Of a DNA stretch of 36,245 bases, positions 1-8,184 are shown one piece after another. Position 1 is the first letter of the stretch. Each line of letters begins with the position of its first letter. The position numbers and the translations under genes are program-made. Source of the stretch: Chloroflexia bacterium (GTDB lineage: Bacteria > Chloroflexota > Chloroflexia > Thermomicrobiales > UBA6265); contig JAUIGA010000001.1 of the NCBI GenBank assembly GCA_030430125.1, forward strand, positions 1 to 36,245. Direction: 5' to 3'. The notes under the pieces are model-generated. The model was not told where the DNA came from. It saw only the letters and a list, made by a program, of their open reading frames with translations, and ran no database searches.

Positions 1-234
1 GATGCGAAGACCTACATCGTCGGCAGCCTGCCGCTCAGCCTGGAGTCCCTTGGCGGCGTCAACGGTCTGCTGCTCAGCATCGAGCGGTTCGGGCACGGAC
101 TTGACTATCTCGACCGGTTCCCGGACTTCATCAACGCGATCACCGTTGATGATCTGCAGCGCGCCGCACAGGAGCATCTGAACGCGGACCACGTGGTTAT
201 CGGCGTGGCCGGACCGGGCACGGAAGGCAGGTGA
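1..234 (+). CDS. M16-family zinc peptidase, C-terminal fragment
   Basis: The frame is open from base 1 and ends at a TGA at 232-234, giving 77 residues of a protein that begins outside the window. The segment (GSLPLSLES, then a long helix, then ITVDDLQRAAQEHL and a final VIGVAGPG) resembles the end of the C-terminal lobe of M16 (insulinase/processing-peptidase) proteins, where a VDDLQRAAQEHL helix precedes a last beta strand. The catalytic HxxEH motif would lie upstream and cannot be checked. The stop overlaps the GTG start of the MOSC gene, so the two are probably co-transcribed. The family call rests only on this tail; coding status is clear. Confidence 0.7.
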   Translation, partial: DAKTYIVGSLPLSLESLGGVNGLLLSIERFGHGLDYLDRFPDFINAITVDDLQRAAQEHLNADHVVIGVAGPGTEGR

Positions 235-905
235 CGATGAAGCTGCTGTCGGTCAACGTGGGCCTCCCCGCTCCGCTGCTGGACGATCGCAGCGGGCGAA
301 CCGTACTCTCCGGCATTCGCAAACGCAAGGTCACCACCGCAACGGTCGCTGTCGGTCGGACCAACATTGTTGGGGACGGCCAGGCGGATCTCCAGGCCCA
401 CGGTGGTGTCGACAAGGCAGTGTACGTCTACTCGCACGACCACCTGCCGGCGTGGCTGGACGAAATTGGTTACGGTACGGGCGTCGATGCACCGTTCGGG
501 GAGAACCTCTCGGTCGCTGGCGTAGTCGAACATGGCATTCGCATTGGCGACCGTTGGCAGTGGGGCGATGCCGTGCTCGAGGTCGCGCAGCCGCGCTGGC
601 CCTGTTTCAAGCTCGGGCTGCACGCGGGACTTCGGAAGCTGCCCGCTCTGCTGATCGAGAGCGAGCGATCGGGCTGGTATTGCCGGGTTGTGATCGAAGG
701 TGAGGCATCCGTGACCGGGGATCTCACGCTTGTCCATCGTGATGACGACGCGCCGTCGATTGACGAGGTCTTCAGGGCCGCCAAAGGCAAGGTCGATCCT
801 GAGCGAGCGGCGGCCATCGCGTCGCATCCGGCCCTGGCGGCACGTTGGCGGGAGATGGTCGATCGCCGGTACCGTACATCCGAAACGGTTCGCCAGGGCG
901 TATAA
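231..905 (+). CDS. MOSC domain-containing protein (YiiM type)
   Basis: This is a 224-residue protein of the MOSC (MoCo sulfurase C-terminal) superfamily, YiiM-like. MOSC proteins carry a conserved cysteine thought to handle sulfur or molybdenum cofactor; YiiM relatives act in reduction of N-hydroxylated compounds. The sequence shows the N-terminal LSVNVGLPAPL strand, the typical QADLQAHGGVDKAVYVYSHD segment, FGENLSVAG, and WPCFKLG with the conserved Cys at about residue 125. The C-terminal helical tail (IASHPALAARWREMVDRRY) matches YiiM proteins. The GTG start at 231 overlaps the preceding stop; an ATG at 237 is an alternative. A molybdoenzyme gene follows 44 bp downstream, suggesting a shared cofactor theme. 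The physiological substrate cannot be inferred. Confidence 0.9.
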   Translation: MTMKLLSVNVGLPAPLLDDRSGRTVLSGIRKRKVTTATVAVGRTNIVGDGQADLQAHGGVDKAVYVYSHDHLPAWLDEIGYGTGVDAPFGENLSVAGVVEHGIRIGDRWQWGDAVLEVAQPRWPCFKLGLHAGLRKLPALLIESERSGWYCRVVIEGEASVTGDLTLVHRDDDAPSIDEVFRAAKGKVDPERAAAIASHPALAARWREMVDRRYRTSETVRQGV

Positions 906-949
906 CGGAATAGCTATGTTTCGTTACACGCCATCCTGGAGAACCCGCG

Positions 950-2599
950 ATGAGCTGGACATCGGACTGGGGCCGTAAAATCCCGAATCTGCTGGTGGGC
1001 GCGCTTGCCGGCATCGTGGGGGCGATCGTCACCGCCCTCGCGATGGCGGCAAGCCGCTACTGGCTTGGCATCATGCCTCCGCCGGAGTCGGTGCCGGACC
1101 GCGTCGCGCCGCTGCTCGACATCGACACCTTCTTCGACATGTTTGGCACCTACGGTGGCTACAACGGCCTGAAACAGTTCGGCATCGTGTCCGGGCTGCG
1201 CGGCCTGTTGACGGCCGGCATCGTGGTGGGAGTGCTCTACGCGATCGTGATCGAAAGCCGCGTGTCGCGACGGTCCACGAAATGGTACTTCGGCGTGTCG
1301 CGGCCGGCGTGGCTGTTCCTCATCGGCGCGGTACTGACAGTCTGGATCGCGTTCGTCGCCCTCCTGTGGCCCGTGCTGCCCGGCAACTACATCGGTATCC
1401 CCTACTCCCAGGCCCGGGTGTTGTCGATCGTTGCGTTGCTGACATGGTTCGGTCTCTTCGCGGCAACGGTGATGCTGGTCTACCGCGCCACCACACAGCG
1501 TGCAGGGCCGTCAGCCGTTGAAGGTGAGCCAGAAGCGACAGTCGAGGAGCAGCCTGTCGCGGACGCCGTGAGCCGGCGCGGTATCGTGGCCGCGGGCGCC
1601 GGGGCGGTTCTGGTCTGGCCGGTGTACCGGCTGATCGAGCGGATGTATGACGACGCAACCTTCACCTATGACGGTCGCCCCTACAGCGGCGCGGATATCC
1701 AGCCGATCACACCAAACAATCGCTTCTACACCGTTACGAAGAATGTGGTCGATCCCGACGTGAACCGGGACCGATGGCGACTCGAGATTCGCGGCGCGAT
1801 CGACAACGACATCACGTTGTCCTTTGACGACCTGCAGGACTTCGAGCAGGTGGACCAGGAATCGACCCTGATGTGCATCAGCAATCGCATCGGCGCCGGC
1901 CTGTTCAGCAACGCGGTCTGGCGCGGTGTGCGCATGCGGGATGTGTTGATGGCCGCCGGCGTGCACGACGACGCCTTCGAATTGAAACTGTCGGGGGCCG
2001 ACGCGTATGTCGACACCTTCGGTATGGACTATGCGACCGACGAGAACACCCTGATCGTCTACGAGATGAACAGCGAGCCGCTGCCCCGCACACACGGGTA
2101 CCCGGTGCGGGTGATCGTGCCGGGGTTGTTCGGCGAGAAGAACATCAAGTGGGTGACGCGCATCGAGGTGGTCACTGAGGACGAGCAGGGATTCTACGAG
2201 CAGCAGGGGTGGGGCCCCAACTTCGTGCCACCGACACGATCGGACATCTTCCGGCCACGGACGCTCGGTGCGGGTCAGCGGGCCACCTTCCGCGAGGCGA
2301 TCCCGGCGGGTACGACGGTTGACCTGCGCGGTCGCGCGTTCGCGGCGGATCGCGGTATCCGCTCGGTTGAGGTGACGACGGACGATGGCGAGACATGGAG
2401 CCCGGCGACCGTCTACTATCCCGGCACGGACCTGACCTGGGCGCTCTGGCAGTTCCAGTGGGTCCCGGCGCAACCCGGCGAATACCGGGTGTACTCCCGT
2501 GCTGTCGACGGCAACGGCGATCCGCAACCGTCGGAGGCTCGCGGCATCATCCCGCAGGGCGCGCAGGGTTACAACATCGTCACCGCGACGGTGGTGTAG
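950..2599 (+). CDS. membrane-anchored molybdopterin-dependent oxidoreductase of the sulfite oxidase fold
   Basis: This 549-residue protein has an unusual layout. The first ~180 residues contain about four hydrophobic helices (near 12-34, 79-102, 117-139 and 155-178). A twin-arginine-like SRRGIVAAGAGAVLVW segment follows near 208-225. Then comes an oxidoreductase molybdopterin domain (about 245-420) and a C-terminal immunoglobulin-like Mo-co dimerisation domain (about 430-545, with RGRAFAADRGIRSVEVTTDDG). The Mo-ligand cysteine is visible in STLMCISN at about residue 309. The catalytic domain should face outside the membrane; the electron acceptor and substrate are unknown. No cytochrome b5 domain is present, so it is not a classic sulfite oxidase. 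A GGAG lies just before the ATG at 950. The upstream MOSC gene fits a molybdenum-related pair. Confidence 0.9.
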   Translation: MSWTSDWGRKIPNLLVGALAGIVGAIVTALAMAASRYWLGIMPPPESVPDRVAPLLDIDTFFDMFGTYGGYNGLKQFGIVSGLRGLLTAGIVVGVLYAIVIESRVSRRSTKWYFGVSRPAWLFLIGAVLTVWIAFVALLWPVLPGNYIGIPYSQARVLSIVALLTWFGLFAATVMLVYRATTQRAGPSAVEGEPEATVEEQPVADAVSRRGIVAAGAGAVLVWPVYRLIERMYDDATFTYDGRPYSGADIQPITPNNRFYTVTKNVVDPDVNRDRWRLEIRGAIDNDITLSFDDLQDFEQVDQESTLMCISNRIGAGLFSNAVWRGVRMRDVLMAAGVHDDAFELKLSGADAYVDTFGMDYATDENTLIVYEMNSEPLPRTHGYPVRVIVPGLFGEKNIKWVTRIEVVTEDEQGFYEQQGWGPNFVPPTRSDIFRPRTLGAGQRATFREAIPAGTTVDLRGRAFAADRGIRSVEVTTDDGETWSPATVYYPGTDLTWALWQFQWVPAQPGEYRVYSRAVDGNGDPQPSEARGIIPQGAQGYNIVTATVV

Positions 2600-2638
2600 C
2601 GCGGCCTGCACACCGGGGACCGTCACGGAGGTGCCTCG

Positions 2639-3472
2639 ATGCATGATCAGGACGAAACGTCGTTCCTCGCCGACGTCGCCGGAGTGCTGTTCGACGTCGA
2701 CGGAGTCTTGCGCAACGGTATACACCCGGTGCCCGGCGCCGCGGCCGTCCTGACGGGCCTTGATCGCGCCGGAGTCGACTACTGCCTGCTGACCAACAAC
2801 TCGACGCACAGCCGCGCATCGTTGCTGGCGGAGCTGGCGTCGATCGGGTTCGAGGTGCGCGAGGATCGGTTGTTCACCGCCGCCACCGCGACGGCGGTCT
2901 GGGTAGCGCAGGAGAACTCGGGCCGGCAATGCCTGATCCTGGTCGCACCGGATGCACTTGCCGAGTTCCGGCGTGCGGGGGTGACGCTCGCTCCACCGGA
3001 TGCTGTGGATCGCGCGGAGGTCGTCGTGATCGGCGGCGCGGGGCCGCACTTTCGGTACGACCGGCTCAACGCCGCGTTCCGGGCGTTGCTTGCTGGCGCG
3101 GAGCTTGTGGCGGTCCACCGCAATACGTCGTGGATGACGGAGTCCGGATTGTCACTCGACAGCGGTCCCTTCATCGCCGCGCTGGAACAGGCGACGGGCG
3201 CAACCGCCGCTCTCGTCGGCAAACCGGCGGCGCCATTCTTCGACGAAGCGATCGGGCACCTCGGCATCTCGACCGATCGCCTGCTCATGGTCGGGGACGA
3301 CCTGCGCGCGGACATCATGCCTGCCCGAGAGCTCGGCATGAAGACGGCCCTTGTCCGGACGGGCAAACCAATCCCTGACGACCCGCCGATAGATGCCCGG
3401 AGCATCACGGTCGACTCGGTCGCGGCGCTCGACTGGTCGGCACTCGCCCGGACTCCAGGGAAGTACGCGTAG
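2639..3472 (+). CDS. HAD-superfamily phosphatase, subfamily IIA (NagD/PGP-like)
   Basis: This 277-residue protein has all four HAD motifs: FDVDGV with nucleophile Asp19 and acid/base Asp21, LLTNNS with Thr52, Lys in VGKPAAPFF, and VGDDLRADI with Asp220/Asp221. The large cap between motifs II and III places it in class IIA with NagD, 4-nitrophenylphosphatase and phosphoglycolate phosphatase. It should dephosphorylate a small phosphorylated metabolite in the cytoplasm; the substrate cannot be assigned from sequence. The ATG at 2639 is preceded by ACGGAGGTGCCTCG, with GGAGG 7-8 nt upstream, a good ribosome site. It lies 39 bp after the molybdoenzyme gene and could share its transcript. It converges on pyk with only 20 bp between the stops. 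Confidence 0.92.
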   Translation: MHDQDETSFLADVAGVLFDVDGVLRNGIHPVPGAAAVLTGLDRAGVDYCLLTNNSTHSRASLLAELASIGFEVREDRLFTAATATAVWVAQENSGRQCLILVAPDALAEFRRAGVTLAPPDAVDRAEVVVIGGAGPHFRYDRLNAAFRALLAGAELVAVHRNTSWMTESGLSLDSGPFIAALEQATGATAALVGKPAAPFFDEAIGHLGISTDRLLMVGDDLRADIMPARELGMKTALVRTGKPIPDDPPIDARSITVDSVAALDWSALARTPGKYA

Positions 3473-3492
3473 GCGTCGTAACGGAGGTCGCA

Positions 3493-4941
3493 TCACGTCC
3501 CGAGCTGGCGGAAGTGGACGAGGTTGGTCCGTCCGGCCTCGTGCGTCATTGGCAGGGAACCCACCAGAAGTCCGAAATCCCCTGAATCGGCCAGCCCTTC
3601 GTCGATGATGACCTGGCCGGCCTTCCGGAACACTTCGTCGGGATCGCGCTCGACCGGAACGACGATGCTGCGCACGCCCCAGACCAGTCCGAGCTTGCGT
3701 GCCGTGTCCTCGTTGTCGGCGACCGCGATGATCGGCGGTGTCGGCCGATACTTGGACACCCGGCGGACGGCAGAGCCGGTCTTGGTGAACACGACCAGGT
3801 AGCGCACCGGCGTGTCGACAGCCAACGCGTACGCCGCCCGGGCGATCGCGTCGGCGAACCGCTGGGACTGGTCTGTCTCGTCGAACGGCAGGTGCTTGGC
3901 CGCGTGCTCCGTGCGAATCGGGCCGTCACGCTCGACTTCCTTGATGATCCGGTCCATCGTGCGGACGGCCTCAATCGGGAACTTGCCAACTGCTGTCTCC
4001 GCCGACAGCATCACGGCGTCGGTACCGTCCCACACGGCATTGGCGACGTCACTCGTTTCCGCACGGGTGGCGACCGGTTGGGTGATCATCGATTCGAGCA
4101 TCTGGGTCGCGGTGATGACCGGCACGCCAGCCTCGTTGGCGACACCGATGATCTCCTTCTGCGCGCGTGGCACCTGCTCGGGCGGGAGCTGCACGCCAAG
4201 GTCGCCACGGGCAACCATCAGCGCGTCGGCTCCGTCGGCGATCGCGCGGAGGTTGGCGAGGGCTTCGGGGCGCTCGATCTTGGCGATCAGCCCTGGCGGG
4301 ACATCGCAGTGCTTGCGCGCCTCGGCCCGGGCAAGCTCCAGGTCGCTGGCGTCGTTGATGAAGCTGAGACCGAGGTAGTCGACACCCTCGCTCACGGCAA
4401 ACGCCACGTCCTCACGGTCGGCATCGGTGATGGCGCCACCCTTGATCAATGCGCCTGGCAGCGTCACACCCTGCTTGCCCAGCAGGAGCCCGCCTCGCGC
4501 GATGGTCGCGGTGGCATGATCGTTCTTGACGTCACTGACGTGGAGCTCGATGAGACCGTCGGAGATCAGCACCCGGGAGCCGGGCGAAACCACATCGAGC
4601 AGGGTCGACAGGTTGATACCGATCTGGTCCGCGGCGGTCGGTACCGCACCGGGCACGAGCCGCACCTGTGCGCCGCGTGCGAACGGCATGGGCTCGCTGC
4701 CATCGGCCAGTGGACCGGTACGGATCTTGAGTCCCTGCAGGTCGAACAGAATCGGTATTCGCCGGCCGACGTCGCTGGCCGCCGCGCGAACGGAGGCGAT
4801 CAGTTGATGCCGTTGCTCGTTGTTTCCGTGCGCCGCGTTGATACGGACGACATCCACACCGGCATTGAACAACAGTCGAAGACGCTCGCGGTTGCCCACA
4901 GCCGGACCAAGCGTCGAAACGATCTTGACGCGTCGTTCCAT
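3493..4941 (-). CDS. pyk: pyruvate kinase
   Basis: This 482-residue enzyme transfers phosphate from phosphoenolpyruvate to ADP, the last step of glycolysis. The barrel motifs are clear: KIVSTLGPA at the N-terminus, GLIAKIERPEAL with the catalytic Lys, ADALMVARGDLGVQ, and the signature ITATQMLESMI. A C-terminal regulatory domain follows. The active-site stretch reads DLQGLKIRTG (residues 67-76), with Lys72 where potassium-dependent enzymes have Glu. The usual NFSHG is NAAHG (Asn35-Gly39), so a Ser that binds K+ in muscle enzyme is Ala. This points to a potassium-independent type. The ATG at 4941 has GAGGAAAC about 10 nt upstream. The gene is preceded by a palindrome and an extended -10 promoter. 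Confidence 0.96.
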   Translation of the reverse strand: MERRVKIVSTLGPAVGNRERLRLLFNAGVDVVRINAAHGNNEQRHQLIASVRAAASDVGRRIPILFDLQGLKIRTGPLADGSEPMPFARGAQVRLVPGAVPTAADQIGINLSTLLDVVSPGSRVLISDGLIELHVSDVKNDHATATIARGGLLLGKQGVTLPGALIKGGAITDADREDVAFAVSEGVDYLGLSFINDASDLELARAEARKHCDVPPGLIAKIERPEALANLRAIADGADALMVARGDLGVQLPPEQVPRAQKEIIGVANEAGVPVITATQMLESMITQPVATRAETSDVANAVWDGTDAVMLSAETAVGKFPIEAVRTMDRIIKEVERDGPIRTEHAAKHLPFDETDQSQRFADAIARAAYALAVDTPVRYLVVFTKTGSAVRRVSKYRPTPPIIAVADNEDTARKLGLVWGVRSIVVPVERDPDEVFRKAGQVIIDEGLADSGDFGLLVGSLPMTHEAGRTNLVHFRQLGT

Positions 4942-4994
4942 CGTGCGTGTTTCCTCGTTCCCGTGCGGTTCGCGTCTGCGACCGTATGGCTGCG

Positions 4995-5016
4995 CGCGAC
5001 ACGACGCCGTGTCGCG
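4995..5016. repeat. 9-bp palindrome in the pyk leader
   Basis: CGCGACACG (4995-5003) and CGTGTCGCG (5008-5016) form a perfect 9-bp inverted repeat around a 4-base centre. It lies between the proposed pyk promoter and the pyk start codon on the minus strand. It could be a regulator binding site or a leader hairpin. No protein partner can be named from sequence. Confidence 0.45.
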
Positions 5017-5033
5017 TGTGAGTTCCGCTCGCC

Positions 5034-5042
5034 ATACTAGCA
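5034..5042 (-). promoter_or_regulatory. candidate extended -10 promoter for pyk
   Basis: On the minus strand this reads TGCTAGTAT, a TGn extended -10 with hexamer TAGTAT. No convincing -35 is visible. Transcription would begin near 5027 and give a leader of about 85 nt containing the palindrome at 4995-5016. Similar TGCTA-type elements precede the sigma factor gene (16971) and the zinc-ribbon gene (23768). Confidence 0.4.
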
Positions 5043-5064
5043 GGATTCGCGCTGCGTCGTGGGC

Positions 5065-5092
5065 CCCCGGCGCACGGTCGGGTGCGCCGGGG
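5065..5092 (-). terminator. hairpin downstream of the FtsX/LolD-like ABC operon
   Basis: An 11-bp perfect stem (CCCCGGCGCAC at 5065-5075, complement at 5082-5092) encloses a 6-nt loop, 21 bp beyond the stop of the ABC permease read on the minus strand. There is no clear run of T after it, so it is a terminator candidate by position and stability only. Confidence 0.5.
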
Positions 5093-5112
5093 ATGGTGGG
5101 AACGAGGTTGGT

Positions 5113-8100
5113 CTATTCGTACCGCAGGGCTTCCGCCGGCATCACGCGGGATGCCTGGCGCGCGGGAATCCATGCCATCAACAGCGCGGCGACGACTGAC
5201 CCGACCAGCATGATCACAATCAGGGTCCACGGCACAATGAAGGTCGTCTCCAGGCCCTGCGAGAAATCGTCACTCGTGATCAGCGTGTACGACAGGATCA
5301 GCCCCGTGATGCCACCGGCGAGCACGCCGAGTATCACGGTCATCGCCGACTCCAGTACGAACGCTCGCGCCACGGCCGTACGCTGGAACCCAATGGCTCG
5401 CAGCATGCCGATCTGCTGCCTTCGCTCGACCACCGCCCGGAATGCGATCACGCCGACGGTCGCGATACCGACGATGAGTCCCAGACCCATGAACCCTTGC
5501 AGGATGTACAGGAACGAGCGCTGTTGCGCTTGGCTGTCTTCGATCTCCTGGCGGATATCGCTCGCCTGTGCGCCGAACGGTAGCAGCGTGCGCTCGATGT
5601 CCTGCGCGGCCGTGGTGGTGTCCACCCCGTCGGCGAGCTTGATGAACCACGCCTTGGAGGGCTCGCCCTGGTCAGTGAACAGCGTGTCCGCCGTCGGTTC
5701 GCCTACGTAGACTCCGAACAGCGTCGAGATGGCGGTATCGATGACGCCGATGACGCGGATGTCGCGGGTCGTGCCATCGGGCGACATGGCCTGAACCACC
5801 GGGGCGTCGAAGCTGCCGGTTGACGGGAGGTCGAGCGAGAAGCCCCCCGGCCCGCCGAAGCCCTGATTGGCTTCAAGGGCAAAAGCGTCGACCACCATGA
5901 CATCCGGCTCGGTCATCAGAGCTTCGATGATGGCCGCGTCGTCGTCGTACCCGTTGGCCCGCGCCTGGAACGACAGCTCGGCTTCCGTGAGATAGGCGGT
6001 GTTTGCCACCTCGATGGGATACCCTTCCGCCTCGTCCTCGCCCGGGGCCAGGAACCGCATAGCCGGTGCCTGTTCCGGCGCCGTCAGCAATCCGACAGTG
6101 GAGATGACCGAGGTGTCGTATCCTTCGTTGTCCAGGGTCGCCACAAGGTCGTCGACCGGGTTCGTGGCGGTTGTTTCTACCTCCACATCCCAACCCGCGG
6201 TGGCTTTATCGCTCGTGAACGCGGCGGAGAAGTTCTCGTTGATGACCGAGATCACTATCAGCGAGAAGACGATGAGGCTGAACATCGCCACGGTCATGCC
6301 CGTGCGGCCCTTGTTGGCGCTCGGGTAGGATGCGGCCAGTCGGATCGATGGCAGCCAGCCCTTGAGGCGGGCGCCGGCCCGCTCGGTGATCGACAGGAAC
6401 CAGTCGATGTTCTGCATGATCACCAGGGTCGAGGCCGCGACGATGAAGATCCCCGAGACGAAGAACATCTCGATGTCGCCGGTGTAGGTGCCGAAGATGT
6501 CCTCGAACACGTCGCCGGGCAGCAGCCAGAAGACGAGCAGGTAGAGCCCCACAACCGTGAGGACCCAGCGCGGATGCCACCCGAAGAAGGTGACGATCGC
6601 GGCGAGCCCGAACGGCACCAGGGACATGCCGGTCGTGAACAGGAAGAGGCTTTCGCTCCCCTGCGCGCCGAGGATCATCAGCGCCCCGACGACCACCATG
6701 ACGACACCCCACACCAGCTGGCGGCGGTTGCGGTGCGGATGGTAGCTGTCGGGAATGTCCCGAACCGCCGCGACGACGTTGAGCCGGCTCACCCGCCACG
6801 ACGACACGGCGACCGCGAGGAAGGTGATGATCACACCGAGCGCATAGGCGATGACCATGCTGCGCGGCGCGACGTACGGCGAGATGTCGATGAAGTCTCC
6901 GAATGCCGCCTGCAACCCGTAGCCGATGGCCAGCGCGGCCACGACGCCGAGTCCGGCGCCGACGAGTCCGGCCAGGAGGGCATACCCGGTGCCTTCGGAG
7001 ATGAATTGCTGAATGAGCTGCCGTCGCTGCGCGCCGACCGCGCGCTGCATGCCCATCTCGGAGCGCCGCTCGGCCGCGAGCATTGTGAAGATCAGGACGA
7101 TCAGCAGGATGCCGACAGCGATCGAGAACAGCCCGAAGACGATGAAGAAGGTCACGAAGATGTTGGCGATCAGCTCCGCCTGTTCGACAAGATCCTGCTT
7201 GATGGCATTGATGCCAAGGTCGTTCGCCGCCAGCTCGGGTTCGAGCGCGTCGACGACCGCGTCGGTGTGATCGATGCCGTCGCGGGTCCCGCCGGTGTTG
7301 GAGATGCCGATTCCGCTGAGCAGGCCTTCCTTGCCGGACATCTGCTGCAGTGGGGCGAGCTGCATCGCCATGGCCGGGGCGTTCTGGTCGCTGAAGCTGC
7401 CAGTGAGGACGGAATCCTCGGCAATGGCCGCAACGTGCAGAACAACCGGAGCGTTGTTGAACGCAACAACGAGGTTGTCGCCGACCTGCGCGTCAAGCTT
7501 GTCGGCGCCCGTTTCGCTGAGCAGTACATCAGCGTCGCTGAAGGCGCCGAAGTCGACCCGGTTGCCGTCCAGGTCCGTGACTCCGCCGAGCGCCTCGTAG
7601 GACTCGGTGTCGAGACCGGCAACCATCACGAAGGGTTCCGACTGCACGGCGATGTCGGTGATCTGGTTCAACGAGGTGATGTCACCTGGCGTGTTGGTGT
7701 CGATGTTGATGGCCGGCGCCGGAGCGATAAGGATGCCGCCAACCGCGTCGACATCGTCCCGGTCGGCGACGAGGTCGCGCACGAGCTGCAACGACGATTC
7801 CGGGATGGTCTGGGTGATGATGGAGTTGATCTCCCCCTCACCGTCGCCATCGCTGGATGCGACCACGATCTCGTCAACCGGCCCGAGCTGCTGGTAGACA
7901 GCGGTACTGACCGAGTTGTTGAGCGTGTCGCCGGTGCCGAGCGCCGCAGCGATGATCAGGGTTGACAGCATCAACCCAACCACGATCAGCACCGTCTGCG
8001 CCTTGCGCCGCGGGATATTGCGGATACCGAGCTTGAAGATCACCGGGCGACGCCAGGCGATGAAGGCGATGACGGCGAGACAGGCGAACAGCAATACCAG

Positions 8101-8148
8101 CATGACCGCCATGATCGACGCCATGGAGATACCGAAGAGTTCTTGCAC
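5113..8148 (-). CDS. ABC transporter permease with two FtsX-like domains
   Basis: This 1011-residue membrane protein belongs to the MacB/LolCE/FtsX permease group. An N-terminal helix (about 10-33) and a second one after GIRNIPRRKAQTVL precede a large extracytoplasmic domain. The first FtsX domain (about 333-460) carries ERRSEMGMQRAVGAQ. Several central helices, a second soluble domain and a C-terminal FtsX domain (about 865-1005) with ERRQQIGMLRAIGF follow. Proteins with this layout move lipids, lipoproteins or peptides out of the membrane, or work mechanically on the envelope; the substrate here is unknown. The GTG start at 8148 is supported by GGAGA 6 nt upstream. It lies 36 bp after the ATPase gene in the same direction, so the two form a transporter operon. 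Confidence 0.93.
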   Translation of the reverse strand: MQELFGISMASIMAVMLVLLFACLAVIAFIAWRRPVIFKLGIRNIPRRKAQTVLIVVGLMLSTLIIAAALGTGDTLNNSVSTAVYQQLGPVDEIVVASSDGDGEGEINSIITQTIPESSLQLVRDLVADRDDVDAVGGILIAPAPAINIDTNTPGDITSLNQITDIAVQSEPFVMVAGLDTESYEALGGVTDLDGNRVDFGAFSDADVLLSETGADKLDAQVGDNLVVAFNNAPVVLHVAAIAEDSVLTGSFSDQNAPAMAMQLAPLQQMSGKEGLLSGIGISNTGGTRDGIDHTDAVVDALEPELAANDLGINAIKQDLVEQAELIANIFVTFFIVFGLFSIAVGILLIVLIFTMLAAERRSEMGMQRAVGAQRRQLIQQFISEGTGYALLAGLVGAGLGVVAALAIGYGLQAAFGDFIDISPYVAPRSMVIAYALGVIITFLAVAVSSWRVSRLNVVAAVRDIPDSYHPHRNRRQLVWGVVMVVVGALMILGAQGSESLFLFTTGMSLVPFGLAAIVTFFGWHPRWVLTVVGLYLLVFWLLPGDVFEDIFGTYTGDIEMFFVSGIFIVAASTLVIMQNIDWFLSITERAGARLKGWLPSIRLAASYPSANKGRTGMTVAMFSLIVFSLIVISVINENFSAAFTSDKATAGWDVEVETTATNPVDDLVATLDNEGYDTSVISTVGLLTAPEQAPAMRFLAPGEDEAEGYPIEVANTAYLTEAELSFQARANGYDDDAAIIEALMTEPDVMVVDAFALEANQGFGGPGGFSLDLPSTGSFDAPVVQAMSPDGTTRDIRVIGVIDTAISTLFGVYVGEPTADTLFTDQGEPSKAWFIKLADGVDTTTAAQDIERTLLPFGAQASDIRQEIEDSQAQQRSFLYILQGFMGLGLIVGIATVGVIAFRAVVERRQQIGMLRAIGFQRTAVARAFVLESAMTVILGVLAGGITGLILSYTLITSDDFSQGLETTFIVPWTLIVIMLVGSVVAALLMAWIPARQASRVMPAEALRYE

Positions 8149-8184
8149 TATGGTCTCCTTCCGGCCCTGGCCGGACGGTCAGCG

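Noticed and set aside
1511..3118. 535-residue minus-strand frame across the molybdoenzyme and HAD genes
   Set aside because: It spans two well-supported genes and their gap, and has no domain pattern or ribosome site.
6574..7965. 463-residue plus-strand frame within the ABC permease
   Set aside because: It mirrors the permease codons; the minus-strand frame has clear FtsX motifs and membrane helices.
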